In this document: piece after piece, positions 1 to 8,214 of the stretch
Layout: each line of letters begins with the position of its first letter
Position numbering within the stretch: the first letter of the stretch is position 1
The notes under the pieces: generated by a model
Told to the model about the DNA's origin: nothing
The model's database searches: none
The model's input: the letters and a program-made list of their open reading frames with translations, nothing else
Program-made: the position numbers and the translations under genes
Source of the DNA: Gordonia sp. SL306
GTDB taxonomy: Bacteria > Actinomycetota > Actinomycetes > Mycobacteriales > Mycobacteriaceae
NCBI RefSeq assembly: GCF_026625785.1
Contig: NZ_CP113063.1
Location: 2,728,001 to 2,792,000 of the forward strand
DNA: 64,000 nucleotides
Direction of reading: 5' to 3'

Positions 1-920
1 GCGAGGGCGCCTGCGACGGCCGTCGACATCTGATGCAAACCGGCGACCCGTGCGACGAACCGGCCGAGATCGGGGTGACGGGGCAGCGTCTCGTCGCGCA
101 TCTGTGCGGCCGTTTCGGCCAGCAGGGGGAAGGTCGACAGAAACCGTTCCGGCCCGCTGCGTTCGAAGGCCAGCTCGGAGGTGACCTGAGCCCACCCGTC
201 GCCGAGGGTGCCGAACAGCTTCGACTCGGGGACGAACACGTCGTCGAGGAGCACTTCATTGAAATGGTGCCGGCCATCCATCGACCGGATCGGACGGATG
301 TCGACGCCGGTGCGATCGAGATCGACGATGAACTGACTCAGTCCGCGATGCCGATGGGCGGTGTCGAGCGGCTCGGACCGAGTGAGACAGATGAACGCTT
401 CGGCGAGATGGGCGCCGGAGGTCCACACCTTGGTCCCGCTGACGGACCAACCCCCGTCGACACGGATCGCCCGGGTGCGGACACTGGCCAGGTCGGAACC
501 CGAGTCGGGTTCGCTCATCCCGATCGCGAAGAAGCAGGTTCCTGCGGCGATCCTCGGGAGATAGTCACGCTTCTGTTCTTCCGTCCCGTACTTCAGCAGC
601 GACGGAACGATCTGCCGATCGGCGATCCAGTGGGCCGCGACCGGCGCGCCCGCGGCCAGGAGTTCCTCGGTGACGACGAACCGTTGCGTCGCGTCGAGGC
701 CATGGCCGCCGTACTCGACCGGCACGGTCATGCCGAGCCATCCGCGCGCGGCCAGGGCACGAGTGAAGTCTTCGTCCCAGCCGGTGAGCCAGCTGTCGAC
801 GTCGCGGTCGATCCGACCGGCGGCCCGCTGCTCGTCGACGAACTCCCGCACCTCGAGTCGTAGCGCGTGGTGTTCGGCGGGATCGTCGATGGTCGGCGGG
901 ACCAGACGCTGATCGGGCAT
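1..920 (-). CDS. Acyl-CoA dehydrogenase, C-terminus beyond window
   Basis: Flavin-dependent alpha,beta-dehydrogenase of an acyl-CoA thioester. The minus strand is open from an ATG at 920 to the window edge, giving 306 residues that start MPDQRLVPPT. The N-terminal helical domain carries the family's WLGMTVPVEYGG segment, followed by the mid-domain stretch IGMSEPDSGSDL, which resembles the flavin/substrate-binding MTEPGAGSD signature. The catalytic C-terminal domain lies off the window, so the substrate class cannot be judged. It is divergent from the DUF1214 and sulfotransferase genes at 1041-3475. The long open frame on the opposite strand here is its shadow. Confidence 0.9.
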   Translation of the reverse strand, partial: MPDQRLVPPTIDDPAEHHALRLEVREFVDEQRAAGRIDRDVDSWLTGWDEDFTRALAARGWLGMTVPVEYGGHGLDATQRFVVTEELLAAGAPVAAHWIADRQIVPSLLKYGTEEQKRDYLPRIAAGTCFFAIGMSEPDSGSDLASVRTRAIRVDGGWSVSGTKVWTSGAHLAEAFICLTRSEPLDTAHRHRGLSQFIVDLDRTGVDIRPIRSMDGRHHFNEVLLDDVFVPESKLFGTLGDGWAQVTSELAFERSGPERFLSTFPLLAETAAQMRDETLPRHPDLGRFVARVAGLHQMSTAVAGAL

Positions 921-954
921 GTTCTGCACGATAACGGGTGTGGGTGGTGGCGGG

Positions 955-1000
955 GGTCTCGATACGGGACTCACTCCGTTCGTCCCTACCCGACCGGCGG
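955..1000 (+). repeat. Dispersed intergenic repeat, family 1, copy a
   Basis: About 46 bp starting GGTCTCGATACG and ending CTACCCGACCGGCGG. Similar sequences occur at 3491-3531 (opposite orientation), twice at 24101-24235 and at 55577-55622. It lies in the divergent gap between the acyl-CoA dehydrogenase and the DUF1214 gene. It has no coding potential and looks like a short non-autonomous intergenic repeat. Confidence 0.7.
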
Positions 1001-1040
1001 TGGGGTGGATCATGGAGGCACCGATCACGAAAGGTGGGCG

Positions 1041-2228
1041 ATGAACGGGCGAACGATCGCGACAGCCGCACTGGGTCAGTTCAAGAAGGCACGGGTGGCC
1101 TATCTCAAGATGCGTGGGCAGACACCCGACAGCGTGGCCGAACAGCGTGTGGCCGCAGGCACCTCGTGGGACGAGTTCTGCGACACCCTGAAATCGGCTG
1201 GGGCGGCGATCGTGTTCCCCGGCACGCCCACCGACCCACTGTCCCAGGCCGAGGGCTACCGCTACCTGAGCAGGTTGACGCGGGCCGGACTGGAGGCCTT
1301 CGTCGAGTACGCCGATCCGCGGGCGCCGGTGTTGCGACGCATGATCCACGAGACCGCCAAGATGGGGTCGGACAACCCGGACAACCATTACCTGAACGCC
1401 ACCCTCGACGGCACGCTCGACTATCGCATCACCGGAACCCGCGGCACCGTCGACTATCTCGGATTCGGCACCCAGGAAGGCAATTACGGTGAAGGTGGCC
1501 AGATGCCGACCACCGGATACGTGGAGGCGGCGGACCTCGACATCGAGCCCGACGGTCGTTTCGAACTCGTCCTGAGCGCCACCGAGCACGAGGGCAACTG
1601 GCTCCCGATGACGTCGGAGACCGGTTTGCTGATCGTCCGTCAGACCTTCGCCGACCGGGCCACCGAGATTCCGGCCGAGTTGCACATCGAACTGCTCGAC
1701 GGTTCGGCGTCACCCGCGCCGTTGACCTCGGCCCAGCTCGACGCCGGACTCGGCAAGGCGAGCCTCCTCGTCGCAGGCGCGTCGATGCTCTTCGCGAAAT
1801 GGGCACGCGACTTCCAGAAGCACACCAACGAGTTGCCGATGTTCGACCCGGAGCGCTCCACCAAGGCAGGCGGCGACCCGAACATCATCTACTACCACAG
1901 CTATTGGAGGCTGGGGCCGGACGAGGCGCTGGTGATCGAGAGCGAGATCCCGGAATGCGACGGCTGGAACTTCCAGCTGGACAACCACTGGCTCGAGTCC
2001 CTCGACTATCGGTATCACCCGATCCATGTCAACAAACACACGGCGACGTACCGGCCCAACGGGTCGGTACGGATCGTGGTCACCCACCGTGACCCCGGGC
2101 TGCCGAACTGGATAGACACCACCGGCCACGACTGCGGTGCGATGACCTTTCGGTGGATTCGAGCTGCTACGCATCCGCAGCCGCGTACCCGCGTGGTGGC
2201 GGTCTCCGAGCTGTCGCTCTTGGACTGA
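1041..2228 (+). CDS. DUF1214-domain protein
   Basis: 395-residue protein with no assigned enzymatic role. The C-terminal half has features of the DUF1214 family: a beta-rich segment ending in YYHSYW, then a WNFQLDNHWLES segment and the RIVVTHRDPG strand near the end. No signal peptide or membrane segment is evident. ATG 1041 was chosen because AAAGGTGG lies just upstream. An open frame extends further upstream but would run through the intergenic repeat. It is followed 20 nt later by a sulfotransferase on the same strand, so the two are probably co-transcribed. Such proteins often sit beside lipid and sterol genes in mycolic-acid bacteria, but the function remains unknown. Confidence 0.8.
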   Translation: MNGRTIATAALGQFKKARVAYLKMRGQTPDSVAEQRVAAGTSWDEFCDTLKSAGAAIVFPGTPTDPLSQAEGYRYLSRLTRAGLEAFVEYADPRAPVLRRMIHETAKMGSDNPDNHYLNATLDGTLDYRITGTRGTVDYLGFGTQEGNYGEGGQMPTTGYVEAADLDIEPDGRFELVLSATEHEGNWLPMTSETGLLIVRQTFADRATEIPAELHIELLDGSASPAPLTSAQLDAGLGKASLLVAGASMLFAKWARDFQKHTNELPMFDPERSTKAGGDPNIIYYHSYWRLGPDEALVIESEIPECDGWNFQLDNHWLESLDYRYHPIHVNKHTATYRPNGSVRIVVTHRDPGLPNWIDTTGHDCGAMTFRWIRAATHPQPRTRVVAVSELSLLD

Positions 2229-2248
2229 CCTGGAATCCGTGGCACGCC

Positions 2249-3475
2249 ATGACCGCAACCTTCGTCCCGTTCCAGCGCAGGCCGATCCGTGCGATCAACC
2301 GGATCGGTGAGCTGCTCGACGGGCATGGCGTGTCGAGCGCGGACCTGTCGGCGGACACCTTACGACGGCGCGCGGCCGAGGACACCGGTCTGGCCTGGAT
2401 GGCCGATGCCCAGGCCGAGGAAGCGCTCGACGTCCTGTGTGCATCGATGACCGAGGAGGCCAGTCTCAGTACGTTCGGCGCGCTGGTCATCCGTGCCCGC
2501 CTGCACGGTCTGCTCACCACTCGGCTGCGTGTCGCAGAGTTGATCCGCATCCATCCGGAGATCACCGCCGCGCCGATCACACCGCCCATCGTGATCGCGG
2601 GCCTACAGCGCAGCGGTACCACCATGCTGCACCGCCTCATCGCGGCGGATCCGGAGATCCGCGCAGTGGGGTCGTGGGAGGTCATCCACCTCCTGCCACG
2701 CAAGCGGGAGAAGCCCGGCAGGCCGACGGTGCGGGTCGCGCAGACCACGGTGGCCGAATGGGCCCTGCGCTATCTGAACCCGAAATTCTTCGCGATCCAC
2801 GCCGTCGAGGCCGACGGACCCGAAGAAGATGTTCTGCTGCAGGAGTACTCGCTGCTGTCGCAGGTGCCCGAGGCGATGCTCGACGTCCCATCGTATGCAC
2901 GATGGCTGCGCACTCAGGACATGCACGGCTCGTATGAGTACCTCAAGATCCTGCTGCAGATCCTGCACCTCCAGAACCCGCGGCCGAACTGGGTACTCAA
3001 GACGCCCGCTCACCTCGAACATCTCGACACCCTGCTCGACGTCTTTCCCGACGCCCTCATCGTCCAGACCCATCGCGATCCGTTGCGCACCACGGCATCG
3101 TTCTCGAGCATGCTGGCGCACGGCCATTCGATGTTCAGCGATCACGTCGACGCCGAAAGGGTTGCACGGCATTGGCTGTCACTCAACGGCGAGATGGTGA
3201 ACCGCGCGCTGGACGTGCGGGCGCAGCGGCCGGACGCCTTTCTCGACGTCCGGTACGACGATCTGGTCGAGGACCCGGTCGCCCAGGTGGAGCGCATCTA
3301 CGCGGCGGCTGATCTCGAACTCACCGACGCCATCCGTGCACGGATGGAGCAACATCGATCCGGGCACAGCCAGCACGCGCACGGCGTGCACAGCTACACC
3401 CTCGAAGAGTTCGGCCTCACCGTCGCCGAGGTCGAGACGGTCTATGCAAGATACCGCGCGGAATTCGATCTCTGA
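2249..3475 (+). CDS. Sulfotransferase family protein
   Basis: 408-residue PAPS-dependent sulfotransferase-like protein. The 5'-phosphosulfate-binding P-loop GLQRSGTT lies at about residues 118-125 after the strand PPIVIA. The 3'-phosphate-binding segment QTHRDPLRTTASF follows about 170 residues later. This is the architecture of the large actinobacterial Sulfotransfer_3 group (about 380-410 residues), whose acceptors are mostly unknown lipids or glycolipids. No transmembrane segment is seen, so it is likely cytosolic. ATG 2249 follows the DUF1214 gene by 20 nt and gives a normal N-terminus. The acceptor cannot be read from the sequence. Confidence 0.85.
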   Translation: MTATFVPFQRRPIRAINRIGELLDGHGVSSADLSADTLRRRAAEDTGLAWMADAQAEEALDVLCASMTEEASLSTFGALVIRARLHGLLTTRLRVAELIRIHPEITAAPITPPIVIAGLQRSGTTMLHRLIAADPEIRAVGSWEVIHLLPRKREKPGRPTVRVAQTTVAEWALRYLNPKFFAIHAVEADGPEEDVLLQEYSLLSQVPEAMLDVPSYARWLRTQDMHGSYEYLKILLQILHLQNPRPNWVLKTPAHLEHLDTLLDVFPDALIVQTHRDPLRTTASFSSMLAHGHSMFSDHVDAERVARHWLSLNGEMVNRALDVRAQRPDAFLDVRYDDLVEDPVAQVERIYAAADLELTDAIRARMEQHRSGHSQHAHGVHSYTLEEFGLTVAEVETVYARYRAEFDL

Positions 3476-3490
3476 TCCGCGAGCCTTTCG

Positions 3491-3531
3491 CTGGTCGAGT
3501 AGCGGCGACGAAGGAGCCGCGTATCGAGACC
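3491..3531 (-). repeat. Dispersed intergenic repeat, family 1, copy b
   Basis: The reverse complement starts GGTCTCGATACGCGGCTCC and ends CTACTCGACCAG, matching the copies at 955, 24101 and 55577. It lies between two convergent genes. Confidence 0.7.
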
Positions 3532-3554
3532 ACCTGCGAGACAACACCTGCGGT

Positions 3555-3580
3555 CTGAGCGATACGCTGCGCAGGCTCAG
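3555..3580. terminator. Hairpin between convergent genes
   Basis: CTGAGC at 3555-3560 pairs with GCTCAG at 3575-3580 across 14 nt. It lies between the converging sulfotransferase and SDR genes, so a bidirectional terminator is plausible. There is no T-run. Confidence 0.35.
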
Positions 3581-3584
3581 CGGC

Positions 3585-4454
3585 TCACAGCGGCCACTTG
3601 GCCCCGGTCAGTTCCTCGGCTTTCGCCCACAGCCGACCGGCCACATCGAAATCGCAGGCAGCCGAGGACCTTCCGAAGAGAACCGGGTCGCCTCGGAGCG
3701 CCCAGAGGCCGTCCACGCCGACATAGCTGCCCGGTGCGATCGGCTCGGTCAGGCAGTACAGCGTGGTCTGTGCGCCGGCATCGACATCATTCGCGAAGGC
3801 AGACGCCGTACTCTGCACCACCTTGTGCGCGACGCCCAGGCCCGGCTTGTTGGAGATGTTGGACGCGACCCACCCGGGCGTGGTGAGCATCGCGGTGACG
3901 GGCGAACCCCCGACACGGAGGCGTCGATCGAGTTCGAGGCCCCAGAGCATGACCGCCAGCTTCGACCGCGCGTAGGCGCGCGGCGGGCTCCATCTGGCGC
4001 TCGACAGATCGAGATCGTCGGGGTCCAGTTTGGCTCCGCGATGCGCGTCGGAGGCCACGGACACGATCTGCCGTTCGATGCGTGGCAGCAAGAGATTTGT
4101 CAGCGCGAAGGGGCCGAGGAAGTTGGTTCCGATACCCATCTCGAAGCCGTCGGCGGTCGTGCGGTGCTGATGGGGAAAGACGCCTGCATTGTTGATCAGA
4201 TAGTCGATCGGTCCGTCGAGGTTGTCGGCGAAGGCGCGCACCGAGGCCAGGTCGGCGAGGTCGAGTGTGGCCACCTCGCAGTCGCCCCCGAACTCACGAG
4301 CCCGTTGCTCGCCGAGTTCCACGTCGCGCACGGCCAGCACCACCCGGAGGCCGGCCCGAGCCAGCGCACGTGCGGTTGCCATGCCCAAACCATTGGTCGC
4401 ACCGGTCACGACGACGCGTCGCCCGGCGAGAGTTGTCAGTCGGTCATCAGCCAT
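3585..4454 (-). CDS. Short-chain dehydrogenase/reductase (SDR)
   Basis: 289-residue classical SDR, an NAD(P)-dependent oxidoreductase. The Rossmann glycine motif is TGATNGLG (about residues 17-24), NNAG is at about 88-91, the catalytic Ser is in IVSVAS (about 135), and the Tyr/Lys pair is in YARSK (161 and 165). The layout after NNAG (FPHQHRTTADGFE) resembles retinol-dehydrogenase-like and protochlorophyllide-reductase-like SDRs, which act on hydrophobic substrates. The substrate is unknown. It starts 60 nt from, and divergent to, the Lcp-like oxygenase gene, so the two share a promoter region. Confidence 0.88.
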   Translation of the reverse strand: MADDRLTTLAGRRVVVTGATNGLGMATARALARAGLRVVLAVRDVELGEQRAREFGGDCEVATLDLADLASVRAFADNLDGPIDYLINNAGVFPHQHRTTADGFEMGIGTNFLGPFALTNLLLPRIERQIVSVASDAHRGAKLDPDDLDLSSARWSPPRAYARSKLAVMLWGLELDRRLRVGGSPVTAMLTTPGWVASNISNKPGLGVAHKVVQSTASAFANDVDAGAQTTLYCLTEPIAPGSYVGVDGLWALRGDPVLFGRSSAACDFDVAGRLWAKAEELTGAKWPL

Positions 4455-4479
4455 GGTCCGAGCCTAATCGCCGGATGGA

Positions 4480-4517
4480 TTGTCCCTGGTGAGACGAATC
4501 GTTAGAATAGTCTCATG
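4480..4517 (+). promoter_or_regulatory. Probable leaderless promoter with inverted-repeat operator
   Basis: TTGTCC at 4480-4485 and TAGAAT at 4503-4508 are spaced 17 bp apart. The ATG at 4515 begins only 7 nt after the -10 box, so the transcript would have essentially no 5' leader. TGAGAC (4490-4495) and GTCTCA (4510-4515) form a perfect inverted repeat around the -10 box, in the position of a repressor site. No Shine-Dalgarno sequence precedes the ATG. Confidence 0.5.
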
Positions 4518-5756
4518 TCATCGACGACGCAGACCCCGCCTGCGCCTGTACCGCCCAGGCGGCATCGTTCTGCGGACGCACGCGGCCGCCGGATGGGACG
4601 ACTCCTCCGTATCTACTGGCGATTGTCAGAGCCGAGCGAGGGAGACCTCGAGGTCCTCGGCCGGCGCCTGATGATGCGCGACGAGCCCGCGGCGGTCTTG
4701 GTGCGGGCGATGCGGCTGCCCAAGGAAGACGCGGCACGCGTGACGATGGCCCAGTTCCAGGCCGCGCTCGAAACGGGTGTCACGGATGAGAGCCCGGAGG
4801 CCCTGCGGTCCTTCTTCTCCGTGGTCGAGAACACGCCCGACTGGGTCGATCCAGACCTCTGTGAACGCGGCGCCACTGTCTTCCGACGCTTCGGGCAGAA
4901 CGCCGACGACGTTCTCCTACAGCTTTCGTTGATCGGTGGATATCGCTTCGGTGGGCCGGTCGATCTCCTCGCGGAGACCGGTGGACTCTCGGGGAGCACC
5001 ACGAGGCGTCGCCTCGGTGAGACCCAGACCTGGGCGATCGCGGTCGGGCAACGGGGCGGAATGGTCCGACACGGTACGGGATGGAAACTCACCGTCCACG
5101 TACGGCTGATGCACGCGCTCGTCAACGAGGCCTTCGAACGCAACGGACGCTGGGACAGCACCGAGTGGGGGCTACCGATCAACCAGACCGATCTGGCATC
5201 GACCCTGAATCTGTTCAGCGGCGCACTGATGATGGGTGTGCGAGCCCTCGGTGTGCCGATCAGCAAGGAGGATTCACGGGCGCTGATGCATCTCTGGAAG
5301 TACGTGGGATGGCTCATCGGCGTGGACGACGACTGGTTGTTCGACGACGAGCGCGACCAACATCAACTCAGCTACGCGATCCTGCTGTCGCAGACCGACG
5401 TGACCGACGCCGGTGGGCAGCTCGCTCGGGCGCTCGTCGACGTGCAGGACGAGTTGCACTACCGGTTCGTTCACGGCATCTCGGCCCGGTACACCCGTGA
5501 ACGTCTCCTCAGCATGCTGGAAGGCTTCCTCGGCGCCGAGGGGATGCGCGATCTGACCCTGCCGCAACGGATTCCGTGGGCATTCGGCACCGCATGGGTC
5601 CGGAACACGATCAGTTACCGGCTGATCGGTCCGACGCCCATCGGGGGTCGATATCTGGAATGGCGCGGACAGCGCGCCCGCGATCGCGCCCGCTACCGTC
5701 ACTTCGGCAATGACGGAGCAGAGATCGGTTCGCTGCCGATCGCCAGACACGGCTGA
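4515..5756 (+). CDS. Lcp/MpaB-type (DUF2236) heme oxygenase, intracellular
   Basis: 413-residue member of the MpaB/rubber-oxygenase (DUF2236, PF09995) family. Latex clearing protein Lcp of this family is a b-type heme dioxygenase that cleaves polyisoprene. Length and layout match Lcp: an Arg-rich helix with TTRRRLGETQTW (about 162-173) precedes HVRLMHALV, whose His200 sits where Lcp has its proximal heme ligand. Unlike secreted Lcp, the N-terminus (MSSTTQTPPA, then a basic Pro/Arg stretch) has no Tat or Sec signal, so the protein should be cytoplasmic and polymeric rubber is an unlikely substrate. The true substrate is unknown. The gene converges on ogt with an 8-nt gap. Confidence 0.8.
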   Translation: MSSTTQTPPAPVPPRRHRSADARGRRMGRLLRIYWRLSEPSEGDLEVLGRRLMMRDEPAAVLVRAMRLPKEDAARVTMAQFQAALETGVTDESPEALRSFFSVVENTPDWVDPDLCERGATVFRRFGQNADDVLLQLSLIGGYRFGGPVDLLAETGGLSGSTTRRRLGETQTWAIAVGQRGGMVRHGTGWKLTVHVRLMHALVNEAFERNGRWDSTEWGLPINQTDLASTLNLFSGALMMGVRALGVPISKEDSRALMHLWKYVGWLIGVDDDWLFDDERDQHQLSYAILLSQTDVTDAGGQLARALVDVQDELHYRFVHGISARYTRERLLSMLEGFLGAEGMRDLTLPQRIPWAFGTAWVRNTISYRLIGPTPIGGRYLEWRGQRARDRARYRHFGNDGAEIGSLPIARHG

Positions 5757-5764
5757 CGAGTCGG

Positions 5765-6268
5765 TCAGAACAACCGGCCCGCCCGCACCTCTGGTGGCTC
5801 TTCCAGTTCGAGGAGCAGGCGCTTGCGCTCCAGCCCGCCGGCATATCCGGTCAGCGAGCCGTCGGCGCCGATCACCCGGTGGCACGGGATGAACACACTG
5901 ATCGGGTTCTGCCCCAGGGACCGGCCGACGCGTTGCGCGAGGAACTTGTCGCCGAGACGTAGGGCGAGTCGGCCGTAGGTGGTGGTCCGCCCATACGGGA
6001 TGTCCTGCAGCAGGGCCCAGACGCGCTCGGAGAATTCGTCACCGTCGGCGCGCAACGGCACATCGAAGTCGGTCCGCTCGCCGGCGAGGTACTCCTCGAA
6101 CTGGGTCACCGCCCGGCTCAACACCGGATCGTGGAGCGGGACGACCCGTTCGCCGAATGCCGAGGTGTCCGCGATCTCGAGGTAGCAGCAGACCAGGACA
6201 TCGTCGTCGGCGACGAGGGTCGCGTCACCGAGCGACGTCTCGATCACCGCATGTCGTACCGTCTCCAT
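5765..6268 (-). CDS. ogt: Methylated-DNA--protein-cysteine methyltransferase
   Basis: 167-residue suicide DNA-repair protein that moves the alkyl group from O6-methylguanine to its own cysteine. The active-site motif IPCHRVIG places the acceptor Cys at about residue 129, preceded by the helix-turn-helix segment YGRTTTYGRLA. ATG 6268 gives METVRHAVIE, a normal Ogt N-terminus. A longer open frame upstream has no homology-like content. The downstream gene is convergent, so ogt appears monocistronic. Confidence 0.92.
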   Translation of the reverse strand: METVRHAVIETSLGDATLVADDDVLVCCYLEIADTSAFGERVVPLHDPVLSRAVTQFEEYLAGERTDFDVPLRADGDEFSERVWALLQDIPYGRTTTYGRLALRLGDKFLAQRVGRSLGQNPISVFIPCHRVIGADGSLTGYAGGLERKRLLLELEEPPEVRAGRLF

Positions 6269-6666
6269 CGCGCACTCCCAGATAGCGTGGGTCCACGGTA
6301 CGACGCGCCACTGACATCGAGTCCTGGCGGGTGATGGCCGGGGGCAACTACGACGAACACCGATCATTCGTCGCTGGACTGCTCGCGATGCAGCCGGACT
6401 CGGTGATCACCGCGAATTATCCTGCGCTGATGCAGAAGCCGCTCGGGAATCGCGCTCCCGCGCGATGACGCGGTATCCACTCGAGCGGGCCGGGCGTGGC
6501 GTGGCCCACGGCCGTCACCGATGCCCGCGTAAGCGGGCCTCACTCTACGGGGCGCGCCGGATATCCTCTGCCGCAACAACAGTCGCTCATGAGTTCGCCG
6601 ACCGTGATCCGACGATCGTGGCGGCGACGGTCCGCGCAGCGCTCGACGCGGCACTTGCCCGGATCG
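6269..6666. other. 400-bp gap with possible gene remnants
   Basis: There is no convincing intact gene here. Two plus-strand stretches look protein-like. One, at about 6325-6468, ends in a TGA and reads DIESWRVMAGG, NYDEHRSFVAGL and ITANYPALMQ; it matches nothing I recognise. The other, at about 6585-6695, reads EFADRDPTIVAATVRAALD. That resembles the start of the small three-helix-bundle dimerisation proteins of actinobacteria, but it ends early and runs into the 3' end of marR. GCCCGC-gtaa-GCGGGC (6523-6538) is a short hairpin between them. Confidence 0.3.
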
Positions 6667-7146
6667 TCATGTTGTGCTCTCGGCGAGACGTCTGAGCAGG
6701 TCGGCGAGCTGTCGGACGTCGTCGGGATCCCATCGGGACAATTGGTCTCGCCACTCCGCGAGGGCGGCGAGGGCCACGTCGTCGAAGCGGGCGCGTCCCG
6801 TGTCCGTCATGGCCACTACGCGTGCCCGCGCATCGTCCGGATCGGGATGGCGCTCGACGAGACCCAGGCGTACCACGGAGTCGATCTGTCGGGTCAACGT
6901 CGACTTCTCCAGTCCCAGCTCGGCCAGCAGGGCAGACATCGGCACGGCGTCGTTGCGAGAGAGCAGGACCAGGAGCGGATAACAGGTCGGATCCAGTTTC
7001 GGGTGGATCGCGCGCACGCGGTCTCGGATCTGGATACGACCACGCCGCCAGATGTCGACGAGTTCGGCCTCCAGGTCGGTGATGGGATCCGGGCCCATGG
7101 TCGCAGTCGTACCTTCCCCCTCGGCGCGGTCGGCCGGTGCCGACAT
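6667..7146 (-). CDS. MarR-family transcriptional regulator
   Basis: 159-residue MarR-type winged-helix repressor. The recognition region reads MSALLAELGLEKSTLTRQIDSV, followed by the wing LVERHPDPDDARARVVAMTD. MarR dimers usually sense small aromatic or lipophilic ligands or oxidants. ATG 7146 gives MSAPADRAEG; a later ATG (MGPDPITD) is possible. It is divergent from the DsbA-like gene, and an inverted repeat covers its own start codon, so it probably controls itself and perhaps that neighbour. Confidence 0.85.
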   Translation of the reverse strand: MSAPADRAEGEGTTATMGPDPITDLEAELVDIWRRGRIQIRDRVRAIHPKLDPTCYPLLVLLSRNDAVPMSALLAELGLEKSTLTRQIDSVVRLGLVERHPDPDDARARVVAMTDTGRARFDDVALAALAEWRDQLSRWDPDDVRQLADLLRRLAESTT

Positions 7147-7179
7147 GTTTCGACGTCGCCATACTCGGACGTCGACATG
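7144..7179. promoter_or_regulatory. Candidate MarR operator
   Basis: CATGTTTCGACGTC on the left and GACGTCGACATG on the right form an imperfect inverted repeat (the left arm has two extra bases) with a 10-nt centre. The left arm overlaps the marR start codon, which fits autoregulation. Confidence 0.4.
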
Positions 7180-7311
7180 CTCAGACAGTACCGAGATGCA
7201 TGAATGCCGGCCGGTGGTCTGCCCGATCCGCGACGGAACATCGGGTGCGCGCGATGCGTTGCACGCAGGGTGTCCGAGGTCAGGAGCCGCGGACGGAGAG
7301 GATTGCCTGCC

Positions 7312-8061
7312 ATGACCGTGGCGGTTGACATCTGGACCGACATCAACTGTCCCTTCTGCTACCTGGGGAAGCGACGTTTCGAGGCGGCGCTGGGGGAGTT
7401 TCCGCAGCGTGACGGCGTCACGGTGGTGCACCGTTCGTTCGAACTGGACCCGACGCTGGCGCCGGGAACGAGCGCACCCGTCGTCGAACACATAGCTCAG
7501 AAGTACGGGATACCGGTGGAGCAGGCGGCGGCGAACGAGCAGGGCATCGCCGCCCAGGCCGGCGACCTCGGACTGGGTTACCGCACGAGTGGCCGCGATT
7601 TCGGCAGCAGTTTCGACATGCATCGCCTCCTCCATCACGCCCTTGCCCACGGCAGGCAGGAGGCTCTGCTCGACGCCCTGTACGAGGCGAACTTCGCCGA
7701 GGACGAGCCGTTGTTCGGTGATCACGAGCGATTGGTCGAGATCGCGGTCCGCGCCGGACTCGACGAGGCAGGCGTGCGCGCGGTCGTCGACGATCCGGAT
7801 GCCTACGCGGATGCCGTCCGTCGGGACGAGAGCGAGGCCGCTTCTCTCGGCGCCACCGGCGTGCCGTTCTTCGTCTTCGGCGGCAAGTATGCGGTGTCGG
7901 GTGCGCAGCCGCCCGAAACCTTTGCCAGGGCATTGCAACTGGCCTGGGGCGATCAGCTGGTCCCGGTGGGGGTGGAGTCGGCGGACACCTGCGGGCCGGA
8001 CGGGTGTGCGGTTCCGGACACCGATGCCCGCGGCGCTGACGGTCGGCGCTCTGATGACTGA
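7312..8061 (+). CDS. DsbA/FrnE-family thiol oxidoreductase
   Basis: 249-residue thioredoxin-fold protein of the FrnE/2-hydroxychromene-carboxylate-isomerase type. The N-terminal strand DIWTDINCPFCYLG carries the CPFC redox pair; an inserted helical domain follows; the cis-proline loop is GVPFFVFGGKYAVSGAQ near residue 185. The C-terminal tail holds an additional TCGPDGCAV cysteine pair, common in actinobacterial FrnE-like proteins. There is no signal peptide, so it is cytoplasmic and probably linked to oxidative or redox stress. ATG 7312 was chosen because the thioredoxin-like domain begins immediately after it. Confidence 0.85.
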   Translation: MTVAVDIWTDINCPFCYLGKRRFEAALGEFPQRDGVTVVHRSFELDPTLAPGTSAPVVEHIAQKYGIPVEQAAANEQGIAAQAGDLGLGYRTSGRDFGSSFDMHRLLHHALAHGRQEALLDALYEANFAEDEPLFGDHERLVEIAVRAGLDEAGVRAVVDDPDAYADAVRRDESEAASLGATGVPFFVFGGKYAVSGAQPPETFARALQLAWGDQLVPVGVESADTCGPDGCAVPDTDARGADGRRSDD

Positions 8062-8073
8062 GTGTCGCGTCTG

Positions 8074-8092
8074 ACCCGATACCGAATCGGGT
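8074..8092 (+). terminator. Short hairpin after the DsbA-like gene
   Basis: ACCCGAT, a 5-nt loop, then ATCGGGT, 13 nt after the DsbA-like stop codon. There is no T-run, so intrinsic termination is uncertain. Confidence 0.35.
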
Positions 8093-8167
8093 GATTCGGA
8101 CCGCCGGAGATTCCGGCGCGGCCGACGCTGGACGGAATCCCTGCGGATCACCGACCCCCCTCCTACA

Positions 8168-8185
8168 GTTGTGTGAGTCCACAAC
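8168..8185 (+). promoter_or_regulatory. Inverted repeat upstream of OPT transporter
   Basis: GTTGTG-tgagtc-CACAAC is a perfect 6-bp inverted repeat 30 nt before the transporter start, in operator position. No cognate regulator is obvious nearby. Confidence 0.35.
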
Positions 8186-8214
8186 GCCGAACCGTCGGGT
8201 AAGGGGTCGCCGTC

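Noticed and set aside
33-863. Plus-strand open frame at the left edge
   Set aside because: The minus strand encodes a well-conserved acyl-CoA dehydrogenase here; this is its shadow.
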